From: Mesostigma viride
Taxonomy: Eukaryota > Streptophyta > Mesostigmatophyceae > Mesostigmatales > Mesostigmataceae
NCBI GenBank assembly: GCA_009746045.1
Contig: RPFO01000774.1
Coordinates: 682,157-746,156 of the forward strand
Reading direction: 5' to 3'
DNA length: 64,000 bases
Shown here: positions 33,736-44,145 of the stretch, piece after piece
How the letters are laid out: every line of letters starts with the position of its first letter
Position numbering within the stretch: the first letter of the stretch is position 1
Notes under the pieces: model-generated
Databases searched by the model: none
The model's input: the letters and a program-made list of their open reading frames with translations, nothing else
What the model was told of the DNA's origin: nothing
Position numbers and translations under genes: made by a program

Positions 33736-34945
33736 ACACGTTGTTTACTGGCTGCCTTTGCTTTGAAGGCATGCCGGGTGTTGCTGCGGATCTGAGTTTG
33801 AGTAATCACCCTGGATCCAGACATGGGGGGTTTTGCTCCCCACTTCACGCTTGCATGGAAAGAGTCTGCCTGTTGAATCGCGCAGGCGACAATGGCCATC
33901 TCCGTACCGTGTCTCCTGGGACATTGCAGCGACAGAACGTGGAGCATTCATGTGTGCTCCATGCCATTACACCCAGACATGTTCTATTCCATGTGAGGGA
34001 GTGGGCACGCCCCACCCACCACTGGTTATCTCACTTTCTACCAATCCTTCGTTGCATACGGAGAAGAGCAGAGCATGGCCCGTCAGCGACATGGACAGGT
34101 GGGATGCAACTTCCCTGGCCATGTGTCTGCACCAATAACCAGAAGTGCTGTCTTCTAGTAAGAACCACTTGAGCGCCTTGAAGCAGCCCCGTGTTCGCGT
34201 ATTTCCCACTAGGGTGGTGGACGTGCAAGAGGCAGCCTGACCCAGCTTTGCTGGTATTTTTTTCTTATCTCCATCATTTTTTATTTTTTCAGGCCAAAGG
34301 TGTGTGCCCGGGCTGGTCACCCACTTTCACTGATGCCTGTGGGCTTAATGCCTGTTGGTGGATCATCTTGTTGGGGAGGAAAACCCTGCAGGTGGCCACG
34401 GTGATACCACGTGGCGTTACCTAAATATGAGCCCCGAGACATCAAGGTGCATGCCAAGTGGAAGCAGAGCATGCTTGCCTTGGCCACTACATATAATAGA
34501 GAAACGTGGGTCTTGTCTTGTCAGCAACTGTGGTTGCCTTTTTATTACAAACCATGAATGTGGCTGGAAGCTATGGTAAAGCCAGTGAGGGAAATGCGTC
34601 TTTGACCTGCACAGTTTTTTTTTGCCCAGGAAGGATTATGAATAATAGTGTGCATCTGTGTGTGTAAAATAATAGTGTGCATTTGTGTATGTAAACCTTT
34701 TTTAAATGAGGCAACGTTTATGCTTGCACAGGACGCATGATTTGGCGATTTTCCACATCATGCGTGCCAACTTTTTCCAGTCGCCGCCACGCGTGGCGTC
34801 TTTTCCGGCACTACTGTCTGCGCCGCGGGCTGTTACCTACTGCCGACCGTAATGCACCGTGCTGCAGTATCTTGTTTTTGTCTTTGCACTGTGTGCAGCT
34901 TTTCCTGGACACTGGGAAGCATGGCCTGGCTGGCGCAACGACTGG
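33736..34945. other. No supported gene; one short repeat
   Basis: The segment 34860-34945 resembles 39390-39450 (a TTTGCACTGTGTGCAG motif followed by TGGACAC and GCATGGC), an unclassified repeat that in both places lies beside LINE debris. Confidence 0.35.
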
Positions 34946-35211
34946 GCATTAAATAAAAAAATTAAATTATAACATGACTCCATTGGGAGATCATGTAGCA
35001 CATATTCCTTGCTGGATGGGTGGAGGTGGGCGAAGCCGCGGAATCGAACTAACCAAACTCTAAGCTATCTAGTCTAGAATTAAAATCCTAACTATACTCA
35101 GGAAAACGCCCCTTCCGCTTGGGGGGGGGGGGGGGGCTGGCGAGTGAGCCTGGACAATCTTCTGCCACCTCTTCTTGTTCTGCACAGCAGTCCAAAGAAG
35201 AGAGAGGGAGT
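34946..35211 (-). mobile_element. LINE family A, 3' end
   Basis: Hairpin (ATTGGGAGATC on plus), 3' UTR and the last codons of ORF2, tail AAAAAAATTAAATT on the left. A run of 18 G lies inside what was the Pro-coding end. It ends at the LINE-C tail. Confidence 0.8.
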
Positions 35212-35502
35212 GAATTAAATTAAAAAAAAAAAATTAGAAACATAACTCCGTTGGGAGTACATGTAGCACATATCCCTGAGAAGGGGCATATGGCTTTTAA
35301 TACATTCTGCCCAGCTACTTCCTGCAAGGGTGGGAATGTAAGCTACCCTTGCTCTAGGTGCACCAGGGCACCTGCACCCGAGGTCATGATCTTCACACTA
35401 TGCCCAGCTAAGGGGGAGTATGTCATGTGGGGGAAGATCGGCATGGCTATACAAGTGCTAGGGCATGGCTTCTCGACAGAGAGCATCTCTCTGCGTGGCA
35501 TA
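35212..35502 (-). mobile_element. Family C 3' element, copy 1
   Basis: About 290 bp ending (minus strand) in ACTCCCAACGGAGTTATGTT and an A/T tail. It shares its full length with 35503-35812 and with 44081-44145 plus 53510-53745. No coding sequence, so it is a LINE 3' UTR or a SINE-like element. Confidence 0.75.
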
Positions 35503-35812
35503 ATTAATTAATTAATTAATTATCAACATCACTCCGTTGGGAGTCAATGTAGCACATATCCCTGAAGAAGGGGCATATGGCTTTCAATACATCCTAGGCT
35601 ACTTCATGCAAGGGTGGGAATGTAAGCAACACTTGCTCTAGGTGCCGCAAGGGCACCTGCACCGCCATGCTGTCTCAGGTTCAACCCAGCGAAGGGGATC
35701 CTGGCACGGGGGAGGAAGATCATCATGGCTATACAAGGGCTAGATCAGAATACAAGGGCTAGGGCATGGCTTCTCGACAGAGAGCATCTCTCTGCATGGC
35801 ATAGCATGGCTA
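35503..35812 (-). mobile_element. Family C 3' element, copy 2
   Basis: Tail ATTA repeats at 35503-35522, hairpin CTCCGTTGGGAGT on plus, body like copy 1, with an extra partial duplication (AAGGGCTAG) near 35745-35770. Confidence 0.75.
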
Positions 35813-35954
35813 AATTCTTAATGCGACATCCATGGGGGTCCCATTATAGGCAGGGCGTGGCTAAATTCTGAAGGCATCATCCATGGGGGCCATTATGGGC
35901 GCACATGCGCGTGGGCCACATGCATCTAGGCTAAGCCTGACTAATCTACACTAC
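35813..35954. repeat. Family-C-associated repeat CATCCATGGGGG
   Basis: The motif CATCCATGGGGG(T)CC(C)ATTAT occurs at 35825 and 35876 and again at about 56474 and 56500, each time beside family-C sequence. It is probably the upstream part of the same element. Confidence 0.5.
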
Positions 35955-36648
35955 TGGTATATCGGATTCTCCCGATTTCTGGCCTGCGCTGGTTGTCTCC
36001 TTGATATATTCCCTAGTCTGAGGTGGCAGGGGGGGCCTGCCAGGGCTTGTGGTCAACGTGGATGACCGCCCCCCTCCAGTATACCGGCTTCCCCCTTGCG
36101 CTCTGCCGGAGCTGAAGGTAGGTCGGCCATAGCTCGCGTCGCCGCTGTTGCTGGGCCAGGGTCAAGTCGTCGTCCAGCGTGAAGCGAGTCTCCGAGAGCT
36201 TCTTGCGGCATTTAAGGAACGACAGCTTGTCCGCCATGTACTTAAAGGTGAGGAGCACGGGTGCCGGGCCAGCCTTCCCCCGCGCGCGGGGGAGGCGGAC
36301 AGCCGACATGTCCAGCTCACCAGTGAGTAGCATGGGGGCAAAAATGTCGCGCTTAAATGCCTCAAGAAGGCTCGTGGAGGTCTCACCTGCCGGCTGGTTG
36401 AAGTGCTTGACGATGACCTTGTGGCTGCGCCGGGCGATGTCGGCTTCCTCGCGAAGGTCGAGGGCTTGTTGCTTGAGTTGTGCTGAGATGGTGGAGGTGG
36501 TGGAGGTGGTGTGCTGCTTAAGCAAGTCCGCCCAGGTGGAGGGAGCATCGCCGGCCGGGCCAGCAGGCGCCGGCTGGGCGGCGATGTCCTTCACCGCCTG
36601 GGCGGTGAGGCCGGCGGTGTCATGCAAGCTCTCAAGGGCGTTGGCGGT
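35955..36648 (-). pseudogene. LINE ORF1-B, C-terminal two thirds
   Basis: The minus strand reads AGDAPSTWADLLKQHTTSTT, then the RRM-like part (KVIVKHFNQPAGE, VRLPRARGKAGPAPVLLTF), LTLAQQQRRRELWPTYLQLR and PVYWRGAVIHVDHKPW. Beyond the ORF1 end (35955-36005) lies a short endonuclease scrap joined exactly as at 27160. The N-terminal part is cut by a LINE-A insertion at 36648. Confidence 0.8.
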
Positions 36649-37430
36649 GTGAATTAAATTAAAAATTAAAATTAAATTATAACATGCCTCCGTTGGGAGA
36701 TCATGTAGCACATATTCCTTGATGGATGGGTGGGGTGGAAGGAGCCGCGTAGTCGAACTAACCTAACTCTAATCTAGCTAGTCTAGAAAAGTCCTAATCA
36801 CCCTACTCATCAAAACGCCTCCTCCGCTTGGGGGGAGGTGGTTTGCCCACAGGGTCGGGCGTGTGAGCCTTGACAATCCGCTTCCACCGCGTCTTGTTCT
36901 GCATGGCGGTCCAAAGAAGGGAGAGAGAGTGGATGCGGTATTCAAACTGGGCTGGGACCAGTAGGTCATCCAGCAACATCTGTACGTAGTTCGTGACATG
37001 TTTCCCTACCTTTTTGGCAATGCCCTTGGGGCCAGGCCAGGTCAGAATGTGCCACCCTGGCTGGCCAAGCCGCTGGGGGCCGGCCAGACCAAGGGCGGTG
37101 TCGACCTGGCTGGTGCGAGCAAGGTGTCCTACAAATGCTATCCTACCTAGGGAGTGAATGCGGTGTTCAAACTGAGCTGGGACCACTAGGTCGGCCAGCA
37201 ACATCTGGATGTAGTTCATGGCAGGTTTACCTAGCTTTCTAGCTAGCCAATGTCCTTGGGGCCAGGCCAGGTCAGGATGTGCTGCCCTTGTTGACCAAGC
37301 CGCTGGGGGCCGGTCAGACCGAGGGCGGTGTCAACCTGACTGTTGCAAGCAAGATGACCTACAAATGCTATCCTACGCTGCCTAATCTCGTCCGAAATGC
37401 GAGGCATACCCTGCATGATACAAAGATTCT
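36649..37430 (-). mobile_element. LINE family A with an internal tandem duplication
   Basis: Tail AATTAAATTAAAAATTAAAA and hairpin at 36649-36710, 3' UTR, then ORF2 C-terminus: LLWTAMQNKTRWKRIVKAHT and a Pro/Lys/Arg end. Upstream a ~230-bp segment (IAFVGHLARTSQVDTALGL ... MLLADLVVPAQFEHRIHSL) is present twice in tandem (about 36920-37150 and 37150-37390). No RT core. It interrupts ORF1-B at 36648. Confidence 0.75.
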
Positions 37431-37439
37431 AATGATCTA

Positions 37440-38255
37440 TGCTTGGAAAACCCTCAAAGAACAGCTAGTAGAGGACATGGGGGGCCTCGGCCTCTCCGTG
37501 ATTTGGAAAAAGATGATGGACAAGGCGGCAAGTGGGCCCAGGTCATAGAGGACAATGTTCAACCCCCCTCCCGTGGGGAAGCGCCCGTGTGTGCAAACAT
37601 ATGGGAAGCATATACGCTTGGCTGATTTCGATAGTACCTACCGGCTACGCCCCCTTCTACTAAAAAGAAGGATTCAGCCGTGTTCAGCCCGTCTCATGCA
37701 CGTTGCGAGACTGAACAAGTCTCGCGTGCAGACACGTGTGTAACTAGTACTCCTACACACAGATCTCGAGTGATTTATCTAGTACCAAATCGGAAAGGCT
37801 TGCATCACTCCCCGGACAGGAGAACTTTTGCGGATGACTGTAGGTGTAAGTTGGCGATGCCATGGTAACCGGAGACGTCCGTCCTATAGTCAGCAAAATT
37901 GGTGCGAGAGGTCCCCAGTTCGATTCCGGTCGGATTCATTTGCAGATCGCGTTTTTCCGCGTTTTCCGCGGCCCGACACTGAACGCAAATGGTTTTCAGT
38001 CACCTTTGCGGAGTGCCTGATCAGAATATGGGAAGCACGCCAGACAGGTCCCCTAGGGTAGAGAGCTTAGACTAGTTGTTTGTAGATAGATGTTGTAGAT
38101 AGATTAATTAGACCGGTAGGACTGTTTGCACCCATCCATCCATCCATCGGGGTTAATGGTCCGTGACTCCCCAACGGGAGCGGACTAGTCTACTAATTAA
38201 TTAATTAATTAATTAATTAATTAATTAATTAATTAATTAATTAATTAATTAATTG
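37440..38255 (+). mobile_element. LINE family B, 3' end, interrupted
   Basis: Plus-strand copy of the family-B ORF2 C-terminus (LKEQLVEDMGGLGLSVIWKK) and of its 3' UTR with ATCC repeats, hairpin GTGACTCCCCAACGGGAGC and a TTAA tail of about 65 bp. A 415-bp insertion (37611-38025) splits it. The tail is shared with, or abuts, the LINE E copy that faces it. Confidence 0.8.
37611..38025. mobile_element. 415-bp insertion of unknown class with 12-bp TSD
   Basis: Flanked by ATATGGGAAGCA at 37599-37610 and 38026-38037; removing it joins the two halves of the family-B 3' end. There is no tail, no terminal inverted repeat and no frame of note. Around 37905-37930 it has GTCCCCAGTTCGATTCCGG, which resembles a tRNA T-arm or Pol III B box, but no complete tRNA can be folded. 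Confidence 0.75.
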
Positions 38256-39340
38256 GAAAACCCTATGCATTCAGGACCTGTCGGAGCACCCTGTAAACCG
38301 TGCCGTCTAGCTTGGCTGCCAGTGTGTCCGTGAGTGTCCATGCCTTGCATGGCGCCATTCGTAAGCACCGTGAGGACGAGGACCTTGAAGAGCATGCGCT
38401 TGCGGTGCTCGCCCATGGGCGCACCGTCCTGCAGGCCCTTGGAGCGCCAGTAGGTGTTGAGCAAACGAAGCCTAGCCCAGGCCAGGCTGATGTGGATGTC
38501 CACATCGTCGGCGGTGTCGGGGAAAAAAAAGATCCATTTTTTTAACAGGTACACCGATGCTCCCCAACAGTTTGAAGCGATCACGGAATGCCGGGACCTC
38601 CGTCCCGTCGAGCAGTCGCGGCAGCGGCGGGCGACTGGAGGCCCCAACCACTGCCCATGCACCTGGTGCCATCGCCTCCGTTTTGACGCTAATCTCCAAC
38701 CCAACCGCCCGCGCCTCCAAGCCCAGACAGTCCAGCCAGGTCTGAATGTGCTCGGGGCGCTCGATGAGGGCACGGTGTCATCCGCATAAATCAGGTCGGA
38801 CAGGCGGAAGCCAGTGCCACCTCCACCGTGCTCACGCTCATTAAGGATGTCCAAGCCGGGCTCGAACCCGTTAAGAGCAGTAAAGCGCGCACGTGCCTGC
38901 ATGGCGCATGACGTGATCCACGTGCGACAATAATTAATGAGCAGATATGGATGGGGACATGCCCACAACCTTGCCACACCCTCCCGTGGTGAAGGGGGAA
39001 TGGTGGGGTGGTGTCTTCCGCAGTCCGCACTACTGCCTGTGAGCCCGGCTCACGAGAATGGCAGCAATAAACGCTGGTGGTACCCGATCCAGAGCTAGGA
39101 TGGCCCAAAGAGCCTCCGAGAGGACCGTGTCAAAGGCCTTGATATAGTCGACAACAATGCTAGACCAGCGGCAAACCATCAGGGCAAAGGCGACGCACCT
39201 CCTCGATCCATCCACCGGCGCGCGACAAATGCAGCCATGACAGTGTTACGGCCACGACGGAAACCTGCCCATCTGAGACTCACCCTGGCAGCCTGGTGTG
39301 GGTCCAGCGCGGCGCGGAGCCTGTCCAGCTAGGGGCATAT
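38256..39340 (-). pseudogene. LINE family E, RT fragment
   Basis: Minus strand: motif A IVVDYIKAFDTV (about 39130-39165), motif C LIYADDT (38777-38798), then KVLVLTVLTNGA and, after an inserted CATG at about 38350, the rest of the thumb region (DTLAAKLDG, after removal of four bases). Several other frameshifts. The family is related to B but clearly distinct in sequence. No 3' UTR separate from the shared TTAA tail. Confidence 0.8.
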
Positions 39341-39862
39341 ATGGCTTTTGGTTCCCGCCGCACATTTGAAAGTGCTGTCCTCCGGCTTTTTGCCTTTGCA
39401 CCGTGTGCAGTTCTTGGACGTTTGGAATCATGGCATGGCTAACGTAATGACTGACTAGCTAGACCTTTTCAGTGGTATAATTTTCCATTTGCGGGTATTT
39501 CCTCGTAAATGGTGGGAGAGCGGCGATCGCAGCAATGGTGCTCACCACTAGACACTCCCGGCGCCAGTTAGGCTCGAAACACACGCCCTGATCAAGCATA
39601 CTGTTTCCGGCCGGCCCCACCGTCTAGGTCATCAAGTCGCTCTACACGTAAGCCAGCCATAATTTCAATGCACAAGGATACACATTTCCATCACCATTCA
39701 TCTTCATCATCCTGAACGACTCGAACACGCGGACAAGATAACGGCAGGCTCGAGCTACCATGGTCCGGATTCTCCCGATTTCTGGCCTGCGCTGGTTGTC
39801 TCCTTGATAATTTCCATGCACAAGGCTACACATTTCCATCACCATTCATCTTTACATTAGAA
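39341..39862. repeat. Short direct duplication around an endonuclease scrap
   Basis: A ~45-bp sequence (ATGCACAAGG...CACATTTCCATCACC) occurs at 39665-39707 and 39811-39850. Between the copies lies a ~50-bp piece of LINE endonuclease (TCTCCCGATTTCTGGCCTGC), also found at 27120, 35965 and, in part, 62066. The segment 39390-39450 resembles 34860-34945. Confidence 0.55.
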
Positions 39863-40640
39863 AAGAACGAAAATGGCTGACAGCGGTATGGCTGACGGCG
39901 GAGCTCAGATCTTTTGCGTCTGAGCCCCAAATTCGGTCAGACCACTTGCATTCGATGCGCTTTATTCAGACGCACACGCCAGTATAATCGGTTACGGCTG
40001 TAACGCAGTATTGCCAAAGTTATCACGTGACAAGCAGCTATGACGACCCCAAAAGCAAAACGGGGTTTGGAAAAGGAGCTTACCGGCTCGATCCCAGCCC
40101 AACCCTCTCGCCATCGTTCTTGCCCAGCCGCCTGGGCTCGCCAACCCATCGCCAGCAGACCCATCGCCAAGCGCCTCGCCTGAGCCCAAGAAACCATGCC
40201 GCACGTCCGCTGGCCACAAATGGAGCCACTACCTGCCCGGCGAGAGGGCGTTCTCCCTCATCAAGTGGCAGCAGCTGTCGCCGCAGGAAATCGTCGAGGT
40301 CCTGCAGGATCGAACGGAAGCTCTTCGTGCCCCAGAAGGGGGGGGCGGTTATCGGCTACCGCGACACGTCCTGGCTCTACAACTTTGCATGACGAACCAT
40401 GCAAGCCAACGCCTGTTTATCTTGACCAGCCACTACCAGCTCACTGGCCTCGGCGACATCTGCCGAGCGCTCCGCGCCCCAGCCCCCGCACAGCCGGCAG
40501 CCCCATGCATCGGCTCCCTCCCTCTGCAAGGATGACATCCGCGCAGTGCTGGATCGAGTCCTGAGCACGTGACCTGGCCGCTGGCCGAGAAGCTGACATC
40601 GCTGAACACGACGCTCAATACGGTGGAGGCTGACACCACC
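39863..40640 (+). pseudogene. ORF1-A LINE, 5' end and damaged ORF1
   Basis: Starts with the family 5' end (AATGGCTGACAGCGGTATGG) and 5' UTR, then ORF1 from an ATG at about 40039 (MTTPKAK-like) through the Pro-rich region to TSLNTTLNTVEA. The frame is broken several times; removing two CATG tetramers (about 40387 and 40398) restores LYNFDEPSQRLFI, which aligns with LYAMNEAQQRLAI of the copy at 18650. It breaks at 40640 against inverted ORF2 sequence. Confidence 0.75.
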
Positions 40641-41070
40641 TTGACCCGGCGCGTCGCCGCCATGCACCATAATGGAACCGCCAGCCCGCACGAAGGTCGT
40701 CGACCAGCAGACCGTTGACCCCTTGCTGAGGGTCAACGGTGCGTCGGTGCTCCTGGACCCCGAGGACAGCGATCTTGTTGTCGGCGCACAAGGCGATCAG
40801 CTCGTCGACGCGTTGGCGTGCTGGGGTGCCGCCGCTCGTAGAAGGATCTGCAGGGAGGGTGCGCACATTAAAGCTTGCAATACCAAGAATGGGCCGTTGC
40901 CCTATTAGCGGGGGGGTGGGGGTGCCCGGGGTGGGGGTGGGGGTGGGGACTGGGGGTGGGGGTGGAGAAGGGTAGTGCTGTCCAGAGGTGGGGGTTCTCC
41001 AGAGGTGGGGGTGGGGGGTGGGGGTGGGGGGGGGAGGGGGAGGGTGGCGATTGGGGTTAATGCTTGTCAA
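40641..41070 (-). pseudogene. LINE ORF2 N-terminus: start of APE endonuclease
   Basis: Minus strand: a Pro-rich leader, then GIASFNVRTL and RVDELIALCADNKIAVLGVQ followed by EHRR, the first two motifs of APE-type endonucleases (the N of FNVR and the catalytic E). It continues to about 40641, where it meets ORF1-A head to head. The rest of the endonuclease is missing. Confidence 0.75.
40900..41055. repeat. G-rich tract (GGGGGT repeats)
   Basis: Runs of three or more G separated by one or two bases for about 150 bp on plus; the minus strand encodes the Pro-rich leader of the ORF2 fragment. Such a strand could form G-quadruplexes. Confidence 0.8.
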
Positions 41071-41157
41071 CGCATGGAGTCTTTCTTTCAGTAGCCATAA
41101 CCTTGACTCTCCTTGATAACCTTAACTCCCCAACGGGAGTCTGATTAATTAATTAAT
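41071..41157 (+). mobile_element. Short LINE 3' terminus
   Basis: CTTAACTCCCCAACGGGAGT followed by CTGATTAATTAATTAA at about 41110-41152, in plus orientation. It may be another hairpin-only insertion or the 3' end belonging to 39863-40640; no clear TSD was found. Confidence 0.5.
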
Positions 41158-41478
41158 ATGCGTTGATTAATTAATTAAATAATTAATTCATTAATTAGAC
41201 TCGTGCTCCCGTTGCATGGGGAGTCACGGAGCATTAACCCCGATGGATGGATGGATGGATGGATGGGTGCAAACAGTCCTACCGGTCTAATCTATCTACA
41301 TCAGCTACCTATACGACATCTATCTAACAGCATTCTAACTACAACATCTATCTAGACAGCCTCACGCTGCCCTAGGGGAGCTGGCTGGCGTGCCTCCCGC
41401 GGGTTTGCACACGCGGGCGCTTCCCCACAGGGGGGGGCTCGTTGGCCTCTATGATCAACCTGGGCCCACTTGGCCTTG
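41158..41478 (-). mobile_element. LINE family B, 3' end, split by an LTR dimer
   Basis: TTAA tail, hairpin with an inserted CATG (41211-41220), 3' UTR with five GATG units, and the last ORF2 codons. At 41478 it is interrupted by the LTR structure; eight bases of it resume at 44073-44080. Confidence 0.85.
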
Positions 41479-42619
41479 TGTCGCGTTTGCGTGCCATTAT
41501 ATCCTAGCCTATCACTTGGAAGGCATATCCATAGCAATAGAGTACTCTTGTGTGTGATCCACTATATTAAATAATGTGGAAATGATAGGTGTGGTCCTTG
41601 ACGGCACCACCACCTTCATGACAGGCAGCGCAGCCAGCCGATATTTATATTATGAAGATTGCAATAATGCTTTATGATGAAAGCAATGCCCAAACCATTC
41701 ATTCCATAACATTTGACAAATTACATTGAATGCCGAGTTGTGCTGCCGCAACTGTAAGAGTAACTACATATCCTTGAGACCCATCGAAATCACCACAGAC
41801 CGACCATGACGCCACTGTGGCGCAACAGTGTTTACTTACGTCATAATCTATATCAACTGTGTGACTCTGCGCTCATGTCCCAGTTACTGGCACACTGGCC
41901 AACGACGAACCGGCCCTTTCCCGGGACTGTTCGCGGGTCAGTGCTCAGAACGTTTCTCGTCCACAATGCCAACAACATCCCAACCGGATCAAACCATTGT
42001 CAATCTTATCAACCATCGTCATGGCAACGACATGCAACCACTCACGGGGGCTGCTCCGGGCTGTTCGAGAAGTTTAACCCCATGAAGACAACAAACTAGT
42101 TGTGAGGGAGAGAAACGAGCGAACAACGACCACCATGGCCGCTGCGCTGCTCCTAAATACCTCCAAAAATCCCGGCATCCATGCGCTGTCGCATTTGCCA
42201 GCAAGCCGCCTGACGTGCAGTTAGACTGCCAGCAAAATGCAGAGCAAGTCTGTTCGACAACCACGTGCGAGCCAGCACACCGCACACTACGATCTGCGTA
42301 TCTAGCTTTGTCAGATGGACTGAACATCATTCCGTCTGGACAATACAAAAGATTCATAACTGCCAAATGTCACGCACCGGAATATTGCGCAAGCCACCAA
42401 GGCTTTGCGCCCCAAAGTCTTGCGCCTGAACCTAAGTCAGGTCACCTAAGACTGTCACTCTAGAAATTCAGGCCTTTCCGGCGCGGCGCTCCACACCGGC
42501 CCAAGGAACAAAGCCTGCGGCCTACTGAATCGGAACCAACCAAACGTCGGTAACGATTCCGATTACGGCAACCGCGTAACTTCTTGAGTGCACGGACGTA
42601 AATGATCACGGACGTGACA
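41479..42619. mobile_element. LTR copy 1 of an LTR-LTR dimer
   Basis: 1141 bp, starts TGTCGCG and ends GTGACA, so the ends form the short inverted repeat TGTC/GACA typical of LTRs. It is nearly identical to copy 2 apart from copy 2's internal 310-bp segment and a few small differences (a 4-bp TGCT at about 41940). Small frames inside are not supported. Orientation is unknown because no internal domain is present. Confidence 0.8.
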
Positions 42620-42621
42620 GC

Positions 42622-44068
42622 TGTCGCGTTTGCGTGCCATTATATCCTAGCCTATCACTTGGAAGGCATATCCATAGCAATAGAGTACTCTTGTGTGTGA
42701 TCCACTATATTCCCCCCCACTTTTTAGCTCGAAAAAATGAAGAGCCAAAAAGTCAAAAAGAGGATCACATAGGGAAAAAAAAATTCCCACGACAGGACCA
42801 CACATGCTTTTCAAATAGGCTAAGCAATAACCTCTTCAGTGCTTTTTCAAGGATAAGCATAATCCTCTTCATGGCTTTTTCAAGGATAAGCCTAATCCTC
42901 TTCATAGCTTTTTAAAGGATAAGCTTAATCCTCTTCCAAGTGCTTGATTCTGCAAGCAGCTTGGGTATATCTCCGGCTCAGGCTGTCCGAACTGAACCCG
43001 CCAAGGGTTGTTCGCTCGTTTAAATAATGTGGAAATGATAGGTGTGGTCCTTGACGGCACCACCACCTTCATGACAGGCAGCGCAGCCAGCCGATATTTA
43101 TATTATGAAGATTGCAATAATGCTTTATGATGAAAGCAATGCCCAAACCATTCATTCCATAACATTTGACAAATTACAATGAATGCCGAGTTGTGCTGCC
43201 GCAACTGTAAGAGTAACTACATATCCTTGAGACCCATCGAAATCACCACAGACCGACCATGACGCCACTGTGGCGCAACAGTGTTTACTTACGTCATAAT
43301 CTATATCAACTGTGTGACTCTGCGCTCATGTCCCAGTTACTGGCACACTGGCCAACGACGAACCGGCCCTTTCCCGGGACTGTTCGCGGGTCAGCAGAAC
43401 GTTTCTCGTCCACAATGCCAACAACATCCCAACCGGATCAAACCATTGTCAATCTTATCAACCATCGTCATGGCAACGACATGCAACCACTCACGGGGGC
43501 TGCTCCGGGCTGTTCGAGAAGTTTAACCCCATGAAGACAACAAACTAGTTGTGAGGGAGAGAAACGAGCGAACAACGACCACCATGGCCGCTGCGCTGCT
43601 CCTAAATACCTCCAAAAATCCCGGCATCCATGCGCTGTCGCATTTGCCAGCAAGCCGCCTGACGTGCAGTTAGACTGCCAGCAAAATGCAGAGCAAGTCT
43701 GTTCGACAACCACGTGCGAGCCAGCACACCGCACACTACGATCTGCGTATCTAGCTTTGTCAGATGGACTGAACATCATTCCGTCTGGACAATACAAAAG
43801 ATTCATAACTGCCAAATGTCACGCACCGGAATATTGCGCAAGCCACCAAGGCTTTGCGCCCCAAAGTCTTGCGCCTGAACCTAAGTCAGGTCACCTAAGA
43901 CTGTCACTCTAGAAATTCAGGCCTTTCCGGCGCGGCGCTCCACACCGGCCCAAGGAACAAAGCCTGCGGCCTACTGAATCGGAACCAACCAAACGTCGGT
44001 AACGATTCCGATTACGGCAACCGCGTAACTTCTTGAGTGCACGGACGTAAATGATCACGGACGTGACA
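42622..44068. mobile_element. LTR copy 2 of the dimer, with a 310-bp extra segment
   Basis: Starts TGTCGCG two bases (GC) after copy 1 and ends GTGACA at 44068. The dimer is flanked by CTTG (41475-41478 and 44069-44072), a 4-bp TSD that restores the family-B LINE sequence GGCCTTGTCCATCAT. The extra segment 42712-43021 contains about three ~33-bp repeats (TTTTCAAGGATAAGC...AATCCTCTTCAT) and may be original LTR sequence lost from copy 1. Confidence 0.8.
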
Positions 44069-44080
44069 CTTGTCCATCAT

Positions 44081-44145
44081 TGAATTGAATTGAATTGTAA
44101 CATAACTCCGTTGGGAGTATATGTAGCACATAGCCCAGAGAAGGG
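44081..44145 (-). mobile_element. Family C 3' element, left part, split by Copia
   Basis: Tail TTGAATTGAATTGAATTG, hairpin CTCCGTTGGGAGT and the start of the family-C body up to CCCAGAGAAGGG. The body resumes at 53510 after the Copia element. Confidence 0.8.

Noticed and set aside
37888-37945. tRNA-like sequence (CAGTTCGATTCCGG with a possible acceptor pairing)
   Set aside because: Only about 57 nt between the pairing arms, no anticodon arm, and the T stem does not pair well. Kept only as a B-box-like motif within the insertion.
41806-43912. Pairs of identical 80-115-codon frames at 41.8-42.5 kb and 43.3-43.9 kb
   Set aside because: They are identical because the LTR is duplicated; no domain and both strands are equally open.
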